NCBI RefSeq assembly: GCF_011927765.1
Contig: NZ_JAATJG010000007.1
Location: 116,097 to 180,096 of the forward strand
Length of the DNA: 64,000 nucleotides
Source of the DNA: Wenyingzhuangia aestuarii
GTDB lineage: Bacteria; Bacteroidota; Bacteroidia; Flavobacteriales; Flavobacteriaceae
Direction: 5' to 3'
A model generated the notes under the pieces. That model did not search any database. It was not told where the DNA came from and saw only the letters and a program-made list of their open reading frames with translations. Positions within the stretch are counted from its first letter, which is position 1, and each line of letters starts with the position of its first letter. Positions 47,942 to 57,247 of the stretch are shown in pieces. The position numbers were made by a program, and so were the translations under genes.

Positions 47942-50458
47942 TTATTGCTTTACTATTTTGGAAATAAGTTCATCTTCTAGCATCTTAATTTTAAGTACAT
48001 AAATTCCTTTAGACAGGCTAGCCACAGGAATAGATAAGTTACCATCAATTATTTTAATTTCCTTTTTAATTACAAAAGCACCATACAAATTGCTTAACTC
48101 TATAATAGCTTGTTGATTTGTAGTTGTAGCACTAGGTATATGTATCTCTATTTGATCATCGATTAAATTAGATGCTAAAAAAATTCTAGAAGCTACATCT
48201 ATCTGTTTTTCAATAACTCCCTGACAATCATTAGTAGTTTTTACAATTAAATGATTTTTTTCGTCAACTAAATCCAAACTTATATTTTGTTCTTGGGTTG
48301 TAATTTTTTGTTGGTTGAACTGAATTTGATACTCTTTTGCTCCTGATAAATTGATATTCAACTTTTGGAGCCGATGGTCTATTAATGTTTCTACAGCTAT
48401 TTTAGTAGGTTCGGTAATTACAACTTGATATTCTTGTTGTAAACTTACATCGTTTTTAGAAGTAATTAGAACATCATAAACCGATGGGGCTAAATTAGAA
48501 ATGGTATAATTATCACTAAACTCAAAAACCTCTTCAAACCCATTAGCTTTTATTGTTGCTTGGTAATTATCTATCCCATTTGTTTGAATTACAATAGCTC
48601 CTTTATGCTCGTCAGGACAAGGACTAGAAATTGTTTCTAGACTTAATACATTTACAGGATTTGTATATTTTTCTACATTTAAAATTAAAGAACTTATTCT
48701 ACCCCCTGCATCTGGAAATGTAACACTAACGGTGTTATTTGTACTTAATACGGAAGAGGGAACTGGTATTTCTATCATTCCAAAAAAGTCATCTCTATTT
48801 GCCTGATCGTAACCTTTCCAATTGTTAGGAACCTCTACTGTAACTCCGTTTACTTTTACTATGGGTTGTTTTGTTTTGTCGTGTTTTCTAGAAATACTCA
48901 TTCTTAACACAGCATAGCCATCACCTGTATCTACATTATTAAAACTGTAATTTATAGGAGTATTGGTTGCTATCGTTTTTAAATAATCTGTGCTGTAATA
49001 AGATTTTGCCGTAATGCTATTTGTATAAGCTATAGGTTGATTAAATGTATATACTAAAACAACCGTTTCATCTTTAAGCAAAGTTATTTCAGAAGGAATT
49101 CCACTAATTTCTTCATCTACATATTCCAAAGGATTTTGACTATATACTCTTAAGCTTCTTTTACGAACAGATTGAATATTTTGACCGTTAAATTGAGTGG
49201 GTAAAGTTACTGTTCTATCTTGTTCATCTAGATTATTTAAAGCTACGTATAAGGTGTTTCCATTTACAAAAGCTTGAGTTTGTACATCTACGTGGTTACT
49301 TTTAATTAGAACTCTATCTCCTTGTACATTTTTCCACAAATCATAAAAACGAATTCGTGGAGAGTAGGTCCATCCTGCAGGAGTAGGTTCTCCAATATTA
49401 GTAGGAATCCAAAGTACAGCTTGGTAAGGTTGGTAATTATTGGCTTCGTTAATATGCCAAGTAGCTTTTCCTGTAATAAACGGAATGGAACTCACCAACC
49501 TGTCTTGACGCTCTAACAAATTGAATAAAATATTATTAATAGCTCTTAACGTTTGAGCACTTGCAATTTTACTATAAGCATCTCCATAACCACTTTCTAT
49601 AGCTCCATATTCTGTAATTGCATGTGGTTTTACTTTGTTCCATTTAATATAGCTGTAGTTTTCTATTAAATCTAAAATAGCCTCAGAATTACTCCCAGAT
49701 CGTTTATTGTCTTGACCTTCTACATTAATTCCATCATAGAAATGTGTAGAAAATCCATACATATTTTCTCCAGCCGTATCCATAAACATTTTTAAATTTT
49801 CTTCCCAATGACCAAAATCATTTAGTTCTACAGAAGGCCATGCACTAGAATAACCAATAACTTTTACGTTTGCCAAAGCAGGAGTGTTGTGTATTCTTTT
49901 TCCAACCTCGTTATACAACTTAGCCATTTGTAGTTTAATTCTATCATTTTCCGAACCACTCCAAGCTCCTTCGTAAAAATCTTTAGCATGTACAAAAGGT
50001 TCATTCATTACCTCTACAAACTCTTGAGATTCTCCGTTGGCTAAATAATCTTTGTAATATTCTGCTGCCCAATCTGCAGCGGAAATCACATCCATTCCAT
50101 CAACAAAAACATCTCTAGGATGATGTGTACTTACATATCCCTTTTTAACAGCTCTTACAACATCATTTCCCGATTTATTAGCAGGGTACACTCCTACTTG
50201 CCCTGTTAATTGTTTTGCTCTTGCAAAAGCTCCCCAAAACTGTCTACCTCCGGTAACACCATACTCATTTCTAAAAGCACTTTGTTCTGCATCGTTACCT
50301 GTATCATGAACACTAAAATATTTTGTTCTATCTAGAGCCGAAACAGTTCCTAAAAATCGTTGACAAGAAGGGTCTAAAGTAATTGTAACCTGAGAGAACC
50401 CAGAGCTCATAAATCCTAAAAGACCCATAAAAACTATTTTAAATACAGTACAATTCAT
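47942..50458 (-). CDS. GH86 beta-agarase or beta-porphyranase with T9SS sorting domain
   Basis: Secreted endo-hydrolase of beta-1,4 linkages in agar or porphyran, 838 residues. The signal peptide ends about residue 23 (MGLLGFMSSGFSQ). The (beta/alpha)8 catalytic domain (about 28-390) has E153 in VEVMNEPFVHA as acid/base and E283 in ITEYGAIES as nucleophile, the expected GH86 pair. Two beta-sandwich domains follow (about 395-610), then an Ig-like stretch. The C-terminal domain from about 765, ending KGIYVLKIKMLEDELISKIVKQ, is a type IX secretion (type A) sorting domain. So the enzyme is exported across the outer membrane and may be surface-bound. Agarase and porphyranase activities both occur in GH86 and cannot be separated here. 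Bounded upstream by a terminator. Confidence 0.92.
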   Translation of the reverse strand: MNCTVFKIVFMGLLGFMSSGFSQVTITLDPSCQRFLGTVSALDRTKYFSVHDTGNDAEQSAFRNEYGVTGGRQFWGAFARAKQLTGQVGVYPANKSGNDVVRAVKKGYVSTHHPRDVFVDGMDVISAADWAAEYYKDYLANGESQEFVEVMNEPFVHAKDFYEGAWSGSENDRIKLQMAKLYNEVGKRIHNTPALANVKVIGYSSAWPSVELNDFGHWEENLKMFMDTAGENMYGFSTHFYDGINVEGQDNKRSGSNSEAILDLIENYSYIKWNKVKPHAITEYGAIESGYGDAYSKIASAQTLRAINNILFNLLERQDRLVSSIPFITGKATWHINEANNYQPYQAVLWIPTNIGEPTPAGWTYSPRIRFYDLWKNVQGDRVLIKSNHVDVQTQAFVNGNTLYVALNNLDEQDRTVTLPTQFNGQNIQSVRKRSLRVYSQNPLEYVDEEISGIPSEITLLKDETVVLVYTFNQPIAYTNSITAKSYYSTDYLKTIATNTPINYSFNNVDTGDGYAVLRMSISRKHDKTKQPIVKVNGVTVEVPNNWKGYDQANRDDFFGMIEIPVPSSVLSTNNTVSVTFPDAGGRISSLILNVEKYTNPVNVLSLETISSPCPDEHKGAIVIQTNGIDNYQATIKANGFEEVFEFSDNYTISNLAPSVYDVLITSKNDVSLQQEYQVVITEPTKIAVETLIDHRLQKLNINLSGAKEYQIQFNQQKITTQEQNISLDLVDEKNHLIVKTTNDCQGVIEKQIDVASRIFLASNLIDDQIEIHIPSATTTNQQAIIELSNLYGAFVIKKEIKIIDGNLSIPVASLSKGIYVLKIKMLEDELISKIVKQ

Positions 50459-50555
50459 ATAAAAAGGTTTAGACTCTCAAAGTTCACACATTCACACAAC
50501 ACCTTTAACACCATATGGTTAAATCAATACCACAAACACACTAGTCTTAAAACAC

Positions 50556-50585
50556 AAAAAACCTCGTAAAAAATACGAGGTTTTT
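50556..50585. terminator. bidirectional-type terminator between GH29 and GH86 genes
   Basis: AACCTCGTA and TACGAGGTT arms with flanking A- and T-runs around an A-rich loop. On the minus strand it ends the GH2-GH29 transcript. GH86 would therefore need its own promoter in the 98 nt that remain, where I see no TAnnTTTG match; activator-dependent transcription is possible. Confidence 0.85.
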
Positions 50586-50606
50586 AAATTTTTATATGAT
50601 TTACTA

Positions 50607-52160
50607 CTATTCTACCGGAGTAATTTTAAAAGTAAACGCATGATTTCCTTTTTTGTTTTTAGGAAGTTGAATGGTTAAACCTTTGCTATTTCTCTCAAAT
50701 TTTAAATCTTGATTGTCTCCTAACATTTGAATTGATTTTATTTTTTTTGGGTACAAACCATTATCTTTTACCAAAGAATGTATGGTAAATTCTTTTCCTT
50801 CTGGCCAATCTAAAGCAATAGCATATAAAATGTTCCCCTTTGTGGTAAAGCGAATATCTTCTGCTGTATTGTCTGCATTTTTTTGCTCACTCAAATGTCC
50901 TTCTACCGCTTTAAAACTTCCCTCTCCATAAATATCAAAAGTTCTAGTTCCGTAAATAGCTTCACCATTAGTTTGCAACCAAGCTCCCATTTCTAACAAA
51001 CGCTCTTTTACAGGTTCTGGAATTTCTCCGTTGGCTTTGGGTGTAATATTTAACAATACAGCTCCGTTTTTACTAACCACATCTACTAAAAAATCAATCA
51101 ACCTATTGGTTGTTTTATATTTTGGATTTTTAATATGCGACCAAGAATTCCAATCTATAGAATCATCCGTTAACCAAGGAAATTCTTTCTTTTCACTCAT
51201 TCTGGCTCTTTCCAAATCTAGTACTGCAGAACCTTTGGCAAAGTCTTCAAATTTATAAGTAGATACTACTTCTTGATTTTTTTTATCTGCATGATTATAG
51301 TAATATTCTAAAAACTCTTGTCTGTGTTCTTCAGAAATAATATCCATTTTATTGTCAAACCAAACCAAGTCCGGATCGTATTTATTGATGATTTCTTTTA
51401 ATCTATTTAACCATTCATCATCAAATTCTTTTCCTGCCATTGGATAATGAAATTTTTCTCCATTAGCAGTTGCATGATTTTTTTTGTGTGGAAATTGAAA
51501 ATCTCCTTTGTTTACTTTAGGTCCATACAAATCTGCAAATTCAGGATTAGCAGCATCTGTAGTTTCATCCCATGTAGGAAACCATGCATACAACCATTGT
51601 CTGTGGAAAGTAGCAATAAATTTCATGTCTCGCTTTCTAATTTCTTTAGAAAGTTCTCCCATAATATCTCTTTTAGGCCCCATGTCTTTAGCGTTCCAAC
51701 GAGTTAAATCACTATCCCACATAGCAAAACCATCTGCATGTTCTGATACCGGTCCTGCAAATTTAGCTCCTGCTTTTTGGAATAAATCTGCCCATTCTGC
51801 AGCATCAAATTTATCTGCAGTAAACATGGGAATAAAATCTTTGTATCCAAATTTATATAACGTTCCATAAGTTTCTACATGATGTTTGTAATAATGACTT
51901 GCCTCTCCATTTCTAGCTTCGGGATTATCTTTGTTTACATACATCCAATGCGAATACCATTCATTTTTATATTCGGGTACAGAATAAGGTCCCCAATGAC
52001 AATAAATTCCAAATTTTGCATCTAAAAACCATTCTGGTGTTTGATGTTTTTTTAAAGATTCCCAATTTGCTTGATACTTCTTTTTTTCCTCTTTTTGCTG
52101 ACAAGATGCTGTTATAAAAACAAGTGTTAAAACAGCTAGTAATTTTATATATTTTTTCAT
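50607..52160 (-). CDS. GH29 alpha-L-fucosidase / alpha-L-galactosidase family lipoprotein
   Basis: Exo-glycosidase of 517 residues with a lipoprotein signal (LVFITASC, C20), so it is anchored in a membrane, probably facing the periplasm. The GH29 barrel shows FGIYCHWGPYSVPEY, SEHADGFAMWDSDL and the nucleophile D269 in DLVWFDNKMD. Typical fucosidases read WFDG or WxDG at that point, so the N and the SEHADGF variant suggest a distinct clade. L-galactose differs from L-fucose only by a 6-OH, and some GH29 enzymes of porphyran loci are alpha-L-galactosidases. That activity is the likelier one here, by context. It lies 51 nt after the GH2 gene, co-directional. Confidence 0.88.
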   Translation of the reverse strand: MKKYIKLLAVLTLVFITASCQQKEEKKKYQANWESLKKHQTPEWFLDAKFGIYCHWGPYSVPEYKNEWYSHWMYVNKDNPEARNGEASHYYKHHVETYGTLYKFGYKDFIPMFTADKFDAAEWADLFQKAGAKFAGPVSEHADGFAMWDSDLTRWNAKDMGPKRDIMGELSKEIRKRDMKFIATFHRQWLYAWFPTWDETTDAANPEFADLYGPKVNKGDFQFPHKKNHATANGEKFHYPMAGKEFDDEWLNRLKEIINKYDPDLVWFDNKMDIISEEHRQEFLEYYYNHADKKNQEVVSTYKFEDFAKGSAVLDLERARMSEKKEFPWLTDDSIDWNSWSHIKNPKYKTTNRLIDFLVDVVSKNGAVLLNITPKANGEIPEPVKERLLEMGAWLQTNGEAIYGTRTFDIYGEGSFKAVEGHLSEQKNADNTAEDIRFTTKGNILYAIALDWPEGKEFTIHSLVKDNGLYPKKIKSIQMLGDNQDLKFERNSKGLTIQLPKNKKGNHAFTFKITPVE

Positions 52161-52211
52161 TTTAAATGATTTAATCTATGTTAGTATTGTATCTCTTTAC
52201 TTTCTAAACAA

Positions 52212-54731
52212 TTAAAAACCTCTAGACTTTATAGTATCTAGTTTTGTTTCATATTCTTGTTCGTTTTCACCTGATAATTTATCAAAAAACTTATAATAAT
52301 TTCCATAAGTATAGGTCTGATTTCTCTTTCTAATTTCTAAGCCCATAGTCTTAAACTTTTTAGAAGTTTCTTTCTGATCTCCAATTAAAAACATATACTC
52401 ATTAGCAGAAACTATATCTCCTTTTTTATCTTTTAATTCTAAAGTAACATAAAAATTTTTCTTTACTGTTTTAAGTACTTTATGATTCAGACTCATTAGT
52501 TTTAGAGAACTATTTTCTCCTACAGTTCCTACATCAAAACTATTTTTAGCTAATACACTACCATCATCATCTTTAATTACATAACTAGCTTTGCAATTTT
52601 TGTAGGTTTTGTAAAAATCGTTTACTACCCATATTTCTCCATTAAAAGTATCTGATGTTTTCCATCTACGTTTATCAAACTTTAAATTAATCAACAAGGG
52701 TTGATAAGCTGTTTTTACATAATTGTAAGAACGTTTAGGTTGTGTGTAATTATCTACAATTCCCCATTTCATATCAGGCCAGTAGGTAATAAAATGACAC
52801 AATGAAATTCCGCTAGTTCTAGGTTTATTTCTTCTAAAGTGCTCTATAGACAATTGAAAAATAATTCCCTGTGCATCTTGAGTAGCATCTACAAATTCTT
52901 GTAACAATCCTGTTTTTTCATCACCAAAAGCATCAAAATTTTGAATTCTTAATCTATCTAAATCTGCCCAATGATGTCCCCAACTTACTCCAGGTTTCCA
53001 CAATTCATCTTTTGGAATAAACTTTTTTAAACTTTCTACATTAGGTACTGATGTAATGGCTAATTCTGGTACAATTGGAAAATCTAAACTAGAGAACCAA
53101 TCTTCCATTAACCATTTTCCCATACCGTAAAAATATCCTAAGGCATGCACAGCCTCTTTGGGTTTATATCCTGCTGATTGTGCTGTTTCACAAGTTAACG
53201 GAGAATCTGGCACATAAGGTAAATCTACTTTTGCTTGCAATCTTTTTCCTAAGGTTTCTAAAAAGTTACGTGTAAACATAGCATCTCCAGATCTTAAAAA
53301 CATTTCTTCACCACCTTCCATCATAATTAAAGAGGGATGATTTCTTCTTTCTGTAATTACATTTTCTCCTTCTTTTAATATTTTTTCTAAAAACACTGGA
53401 TCTTTAGATAGATTTCCTGTTCCTAAGGGAATAATATCTTGCCAAACTGTAATTCCAGCTTCATCGCACAACTTGTAAAAAATTGGAATTTCAGGAGGAT
53501 GCCAACCAAAAATTCTGATGTTATTCATATTTGCATCTTTGGCTAACTGAATTAATCTTCTGTATTTTTCTTCGGTAGTTCTTCCTACAAAAATATCTGG
53601 TGGACCTCCCCAACAAGCCGAACGGATAAATATTGGCTTTCCATTAATAACCGTAGTTCTTGGAAAACTAACTTGATCTTTAGAAAATCCAGGATTCCAT
53701 TTCATGCTAACTTCTCTAATCCCAAAAGTAGTTTCGGCAAAATCTTGATTTACTTTATTTTCTGTTATAGAAACTTTGGCTACGTACAAATTAGGTTTTC
53801 CTAAATCCCAAGGCCACCACAACTGAGCATTTTTTACTTTAATTTGTTTTTTTACCACCTGCTTACCTGGTTGTACCAAGGCAGTAAATTTTGTATTGAT
53901 TTGTTTGCTCTTAAAGTTACTACCTTCTATAGAGCTTGTAAACGTGATGTTTTTAGGTTTGGAAGTGGTGTTTTCTACCTCAACCTGTAGATGTACTGTT
54001 GCCGATTTGTCTTTATGAATATTAGAATGCACATACAAATCAGTAACTCTAGAAGATCCAGTATATACCATTTTAATGGGTCTGTAAATTCCAAAAGGAA
54101 TTAAATCTCTCCAATAATCTCCAAACCAAGGAGTTTTTCTCCCCGCCACTTTAGAGTTTACCTGTGGAGGTGGAGCCAAACGAATCATTAATAAGTTAGA
54201 ACTTTTTAAATTCTTTTTAGAAGTTCTTAAAGCGTGATTGATGTCAAACGAAAATGGAGAAAAAGCACCTTCGTGACTTCCTAAATATTCACCGTTTAAC
54301 CATACGTCACATGCATAATCTACTCCATCAAAATCTAACCTTGCCAAGTTATCTCCTAAATCTTGAGTTACATTAAATTGATAAGAGTACCACCATTCAT
54401 ATTGCATTACCCATTGAGCCTTTACGCTATTTCTTCCAAAATAAGGATCTTCTATCACTCCTGCTTTCCACAAATCTGTATATACATCTCCTGGAATTTT
54501 GGCAGGGTTCCAAACTAAAGTTTCAATATCTTCTGGCGGTAATTTGTGTAAACCTTGCTTTACACCTTCTCCAGGCAACATCATTTTCATTTTCCAACGA
54601 TGTCCACTTAAATCTCTTACCAACTGACTATTTTCATCATGTGAGTTGATACTTCCTGGTTGTGCAAATCCAACGGATGTACAAATCAAGAACCAAAAAA
54701 ATAATCTTGTTTTTTCTATTATATTTCTCAT
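52212..54731 (-). CDS. GH2-family exo-beta-glycosidase (beta-mannosidase/galactosidase-like)
   Basis: An 839-residue exported enzyme with a signal peptide ending near FAQ (24). The order is a sugar-binding beta-sandwich (about 40-225, DFDGVDYACDVWLNGEYLGSHEG), an immunoglobulin-like domain (about 228-340), a (beta/alpha)8 barrel (about 350-600) and a C-terminal sandwich. The usual acid/base segment HPSLxxWSGNNE is replaced by HPSLIMMEGGEE, placing the acid/base at E476. The nucleophile is E557 in FPIVPELAIT. In an agar or porphyran locus it would remove beta-linked galactose from oligosaccharide ends, but this is inferred; the closest named relatives by eye are beta-mannosidase-like. Confidence 0.85.
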   Translation of the reverse strand: MRNIIEKTRLFFWFLICTSVGFAQPGSINSHDENSQLVRDLSGHRWKMKMMLPGEGVKQGLHKLPPEDIETLVWNPAKIPGDVYTDLWKAGVIEDPYFGRNSVKAQWVMQYEWWYSYQFNVTQDLGDNLARLDFDGVDYACDVWLNGEYLGSHEGAFSPFSFDINHALRTSKKNLKSSNLLMIRLAPPPQVNSKVAGRKTPWFGDYWRDLIPFGIYRPIKMVYTGSSRVTDLYVHSNIHKDKSATVHLQVEVENTTSKPKNITFTSSIEGSNFKSKQINTKFTALVQPGKQVVKKQIKVKNAQLWWPWDLGKPNLYVAKVSITENKVNQDFAETTFGIREVSMKWNPGFSKDQVSFPRTTVINGKPIFIRSACWGGPPDIFVGRTTEEKYRRLIQLAKDANMNNIRIFGWHPPEIPIFYKLCDEAGITVWQDIIPLGTGNLSKDPVFLEKILKEGENVITERRNHPSLIMMEGGEEMFLRSGDAMFTRNFLETLGKRLQAKVDLPYVPDSPLTCETAQSAGYKPKEAVHALGYFYGMGKWLMEDWFSSLDFPIVPELAITSVPNVESLKKFIPKDELWKPGVSWGHHWADLDRLRIQNFDAFGDEKTGLLQEFVDATQDAQGIIFQLSIEHFRRNKPRTSGISLCHFITYWPDMKWGIVDNYTQPKRSYNYVKTAYQPLLINLKFDKRRWKTSDTFNGEIWVVNDFYKTYKNCKASYVIKDDDGSVLAKNSFDVGTVGENSSLKLMSLNHKVLKTVKKNFYVTLELKDKKGDIVSANEYMFLIGDQKETSKKFKTMGLEIRKRNQTYTYGNYYKFFDKLSGENEQEYETKLDTIKSRGF

Positions 54732-54767
54732 TACACCTATTATTTTAAACGATCATTAAAAACAAAT

Positions 54768-54842
54768 CAAATCCGACTTAAAAAATCAATAACTCCAATA
54801 AAAATAAAAATAAATAGATAAACAAAAACACACAAATCCGAC
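54768..54842. repeat. two direct CAAATCCGAC repeats upstream of the GH2 gene
   Basis: CAAATCCGAC occurs at 54768-54777 and 54833-54842, 65 nt apart, in the spacer between the GH117 terminator and the GH2 start. The spacer is otherwise A/T-rich, so exact 10-base matches with three G/C-containing steps stand out. No TAnnTTTG promoter is seen here. They may be binding sites for an activator of the GH2-GH29 transcript. Confidence 0.45.
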
Positions 54843-54854
54843 CAAGTCTAAAAC

Positions 54855-54884
54855 AAAAAAGACCACTTAAAAGTGGTCTTTTTT
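54855..54884. terminator. terminator after the GH117 gene
   Basis: GACCACTT (54861-54868) and AAGTGGTC (54871-54878) form a stem with A- and T-runs of six on each side, so it can act in both directions. It closes the long minus-strand operon that begins at 62,774. Confidence 0.88.
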
Positions 54885-54899
54885 GTACATAAAAATAAC

Positions 54900-56126
54900 T
54901 TATTTGTCTTTAGCTTCTTTATCAGAATTGGCAGTATGCTTTCTCATAACTCTTGTTTTAAACCCACGAATGTATTGATAGTTGTAATTCATGTATTCAT
55001 GTGTTAATCCCCAACGTAAAATTTCTGTTGGCTCTTTTTCGTTATCAGCAGTTCTGTTTAATCCTATTGCATGTGGTGCTCCTTTTACAGCTCCCATAAT
55101 TTCAAAATTAATTCCATCAGGAGACCACTGTACCGTGTTTCTTTCTGGACCATCTGTAGTAATTAACGATGCAATTCCTCCATTGTATGGCCAAACGCAT
55201 ATTTCGTGTCCACTGTTAGAAATTGGATTGTATTCTGATTTTACATAAGGACCTTTAGGATTGTCTGCAATGGCAACTCCATGTCTAATTTGACGACCTC
55301 CAAAAGTAATAGCTTCTCCCATTTGTTCTCCTTTGTAGTACAAATAGAACTTTCCTTTGTAAGGAATAATACATGGATCGTGTACTTTGTGACTATCAAA
55401 GTCTCCTTTTTTCTCTACAGAAAAACGATCTTGCAAATCATCACCTTTCCAAATTCCATTATCTGCAGGACTTAAAATTGGTTCTTCACTTTTTGTCCAA
55501 GGTCCGTTTGGAGATGTAGACCAAGCTAAACCAACTTGATTTTTAACTCTTTTGTTGTATGGATTTTTTACTGTTTGGTAACATAAGTAATACATTCCAT
55601 CGCTTTCCATAATTTCTACAGTAAACACAGAACGATCATCATAAGAACCTGCTTTACCTCTAGCAACAGCAATTCCTTCTTCTTTCCAAGTAATTCCATC
55701 TACAGAAGTTGCATACCAGATATCGCATCTATCCCAAGGGAATACTTTTTCGTTTTCTACATCACCTCCAAATCCTTGAGATTCTCCTGTACTTCTACTA
55801 TACCAAGTATAATATTTTCCATCGTGTTTAATCATGGCACTAGGATCTCTTCTTACCACTCCTTCTTCGTAAGCAAAATCTCCTTTTAAATCGTACACTT
55901 GATATTCAAAGTACCAATCGTTGTTGTGTAACAATTCATCTTTCCACTCTAAAGCTCTTTTAGATGCTGCACTTAATTTGTTTTTATTGGTAATTCCTAA
56001 AAAGTCTTGCTTTTCATCACTCAACTCTATTTTCTTTTCACAATCAGTATGTTTATCACCTTTGTGTGTACAAGAAAACAATCCTAACCCTAAAACAACA
56101 GGGATTATATATTTTAATTTTTTCAT
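54900..56126 (-). CDS. GH117 alpha-1,3-(3,6-anhydro)-L-galactosidase lipoprotein
   Basis: Removes 3,6-anhydro-L-galactose from the non-reducing end of neoagaro-oligosaccharides, which supplies the substrate for the catabolic genes upstream. The 408-residue protein has a lipobox (LGLFSC, C19). The five-bladed beta-propeller shows VVRRDPSAMI (D94), VHDPCIIPYKGKFYLYYKGE (D250) and SGHEICVW (H307, E308), positions that match the catalytic set of GH117. It lies 17 nt after the symporter gene and is the last gene before the terminator. Confidence 0.93.
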   Translation of the reverse strand: MKKLKYIIPVVLGLGLFSCTHKGDKHTDCEKKIELSDEKQDFLGITNKNKLSAASKRALEWKDELLHNNDWYFEYQVYDLKGDFAYEEGVVRRDPSAMIKHDGKYYTWYSRSTGESQGFGGDVENEKVFPWDRCDIWYATSVDGITWKEEGIAVARGKAGSYDDRSVFTVEIMESDGMYYLCYQTVKNPYNKRVKNQVGLAWSTSPNGPWTKSEEPILSPADNGIWKGDDLQDRFSVEKKGDFDSHKVHDPCIIPYKGKFYLYYKGEQMGEAITFGGRQIRHGVAIADNPKGPYVKSEYNPISNSGHEICVWPYNGGIASLITTDGPERNTVQWSPDGINFEIMGAVKGAPHAIGLNRTADNEKEPTEILRWGLTHEYMNYNYQYIRGFKTRVMRKHTANSDKEAKDK

Positions 56127-56143
56127 TTTGTTCTAATTATTAA

Positions 56144-57160
56144 TTAAGTTAATGTGTTTGAATACGCTATAATGATGATTCCAACAACCATACAGATTAA
56201 ACCTAAATACAAAGAATTCTTAGCTCTTTTAGAAGCCGTAAACCATTCCTTAGTAATTAAACCACTAATAATAGCAGTAACTACACAGGCTGTGTTAAAA
56301 ATAGCGTACCCTACGCTACCTCCTAATTCTTTACCTAATTTAAATGCTGCATAAGCAAATACTACAGAAGCTGCAAAGTTGAACACTCCCATAATACTAG
56401 TTAATGCAATGTTTTTACCTAAATGTGGAGTTTTAAATTTTCCCCATAATTTTTTAGCAGATAATTGTTGAATAAAGTAAACTGCAATAGCAACACCTCC
56501 AGACATATAAATAACATACATTACCGCAATAGCACTTTTCCAGGGAGCATTTCCTTGGGCTTGTGAAGCACTGTCTATAATTTCTGCACCATAAGAATTG
56601 GCAAAACTAAAACCAGTAGCTAACAAACCACCTGCTACAGCTATTAAAATACCTTTAATAACAGATTCTCCTCTGTTAATAGCATAACTAGCTGTTTTTT
56701 CATCGTTCATTCTAATAATACCAGCTCTACCATTGGCGATAACTCCTATTAAAACAACTCCTAACCCCATTAATATAGTTACTAGTACATTGGTTTTAGG
56801 CAAGCCTACTTGAATAAAAGGTAATAGAGAACCTACTAAAATAATAGTTCCAATAAAAATAGAGAATCCTAAAGACAACCCAATATAGTTGATTGCTTTA
56901 CCCCACATCATAGCTCCAATTCCCCAAAGAATACTAGATACTACCATTCCTACCAAAACATTTGTTGGAATTGCTCCTAATACATCTGCAAAACCATCAA
57001 TTAATAAAAATGCAGCTATGTTTGGTACCACAAACGTGTTAATGGCAAAAAACAAACTCCATGTATTCTCAAATTCAAAATCTTTTGTGAATTTTTCTGG
57101 CAAAGCATATAATCCTAATAATAGTCCTGCAAGCACTGCAAATAAAACACCTGTAATCAT
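56144..57160 (-). CDS. RhaT-like L-rhamnose/proton symporter-family sugar transporter
   Basis: An inner-membrane permease of 338 residues with ten predicted helices, related to RhaT of the DMT superfamily (ITGVLFAVLAGLLLGLYALPEKF, GLSLGFSIFIGTIILVGSLLPF, C-terminal YLGLICMVVGIIIIAYSNTL). RhaT itself takes L-rhamnose and L-lyxose. Placed between the GH117 and mutarotase genes, this one probably imports a monosaccharide released by the glycosidases, such as L-AHG, L-galactose or galactose. The substrate is inferred only. Confidence 0.8.
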   Translation of the reverse strand: MITGVLFAVLAGLLLGLYALPEKFTKDFEFENTWSLFFAINTFVVPNIAAFLLIDGFADVLGAIPTNVLVGMVVSSILWGIGAMMWGKAINYIGLSLGFSIFIGTIILVGSLLPFIQVGLPKTNVLVTILMGLGVVLIGVIANGRAGIIRMNDEKTASYAINRGESVIKGILIAVAGGLLATGFSFANSYGAEIIDSASQAQGNAPWKSAIAVMYVIYMSGGVAIAVYFIQQLSAKKLWGKFKTPHLGKNIALTSIMGVFNFAASVVFAYAAFKLGKELGGSVGYAIFNTACVVTAIISGLITKEWFTASKRAKNSLYLGLICMVVGIIIIAYSNTLT

Positions 57161-57247
57161 AAAAATAGTTGTTTAAGTTTAGTTATTAAATGTTGTCATT
57201 AGCAATTCTAAAAATCTAAGTTTTACTAAAAACAAGGTTGATTTGTA

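Noticed and set aside
54855..54884. Considered as part of a CRISPR or other repeat array with the terminator at 50556
   Set aside because: Stems differ in sequence and occur singly after genes; ordinary terminators. No CRISPR array in the window.
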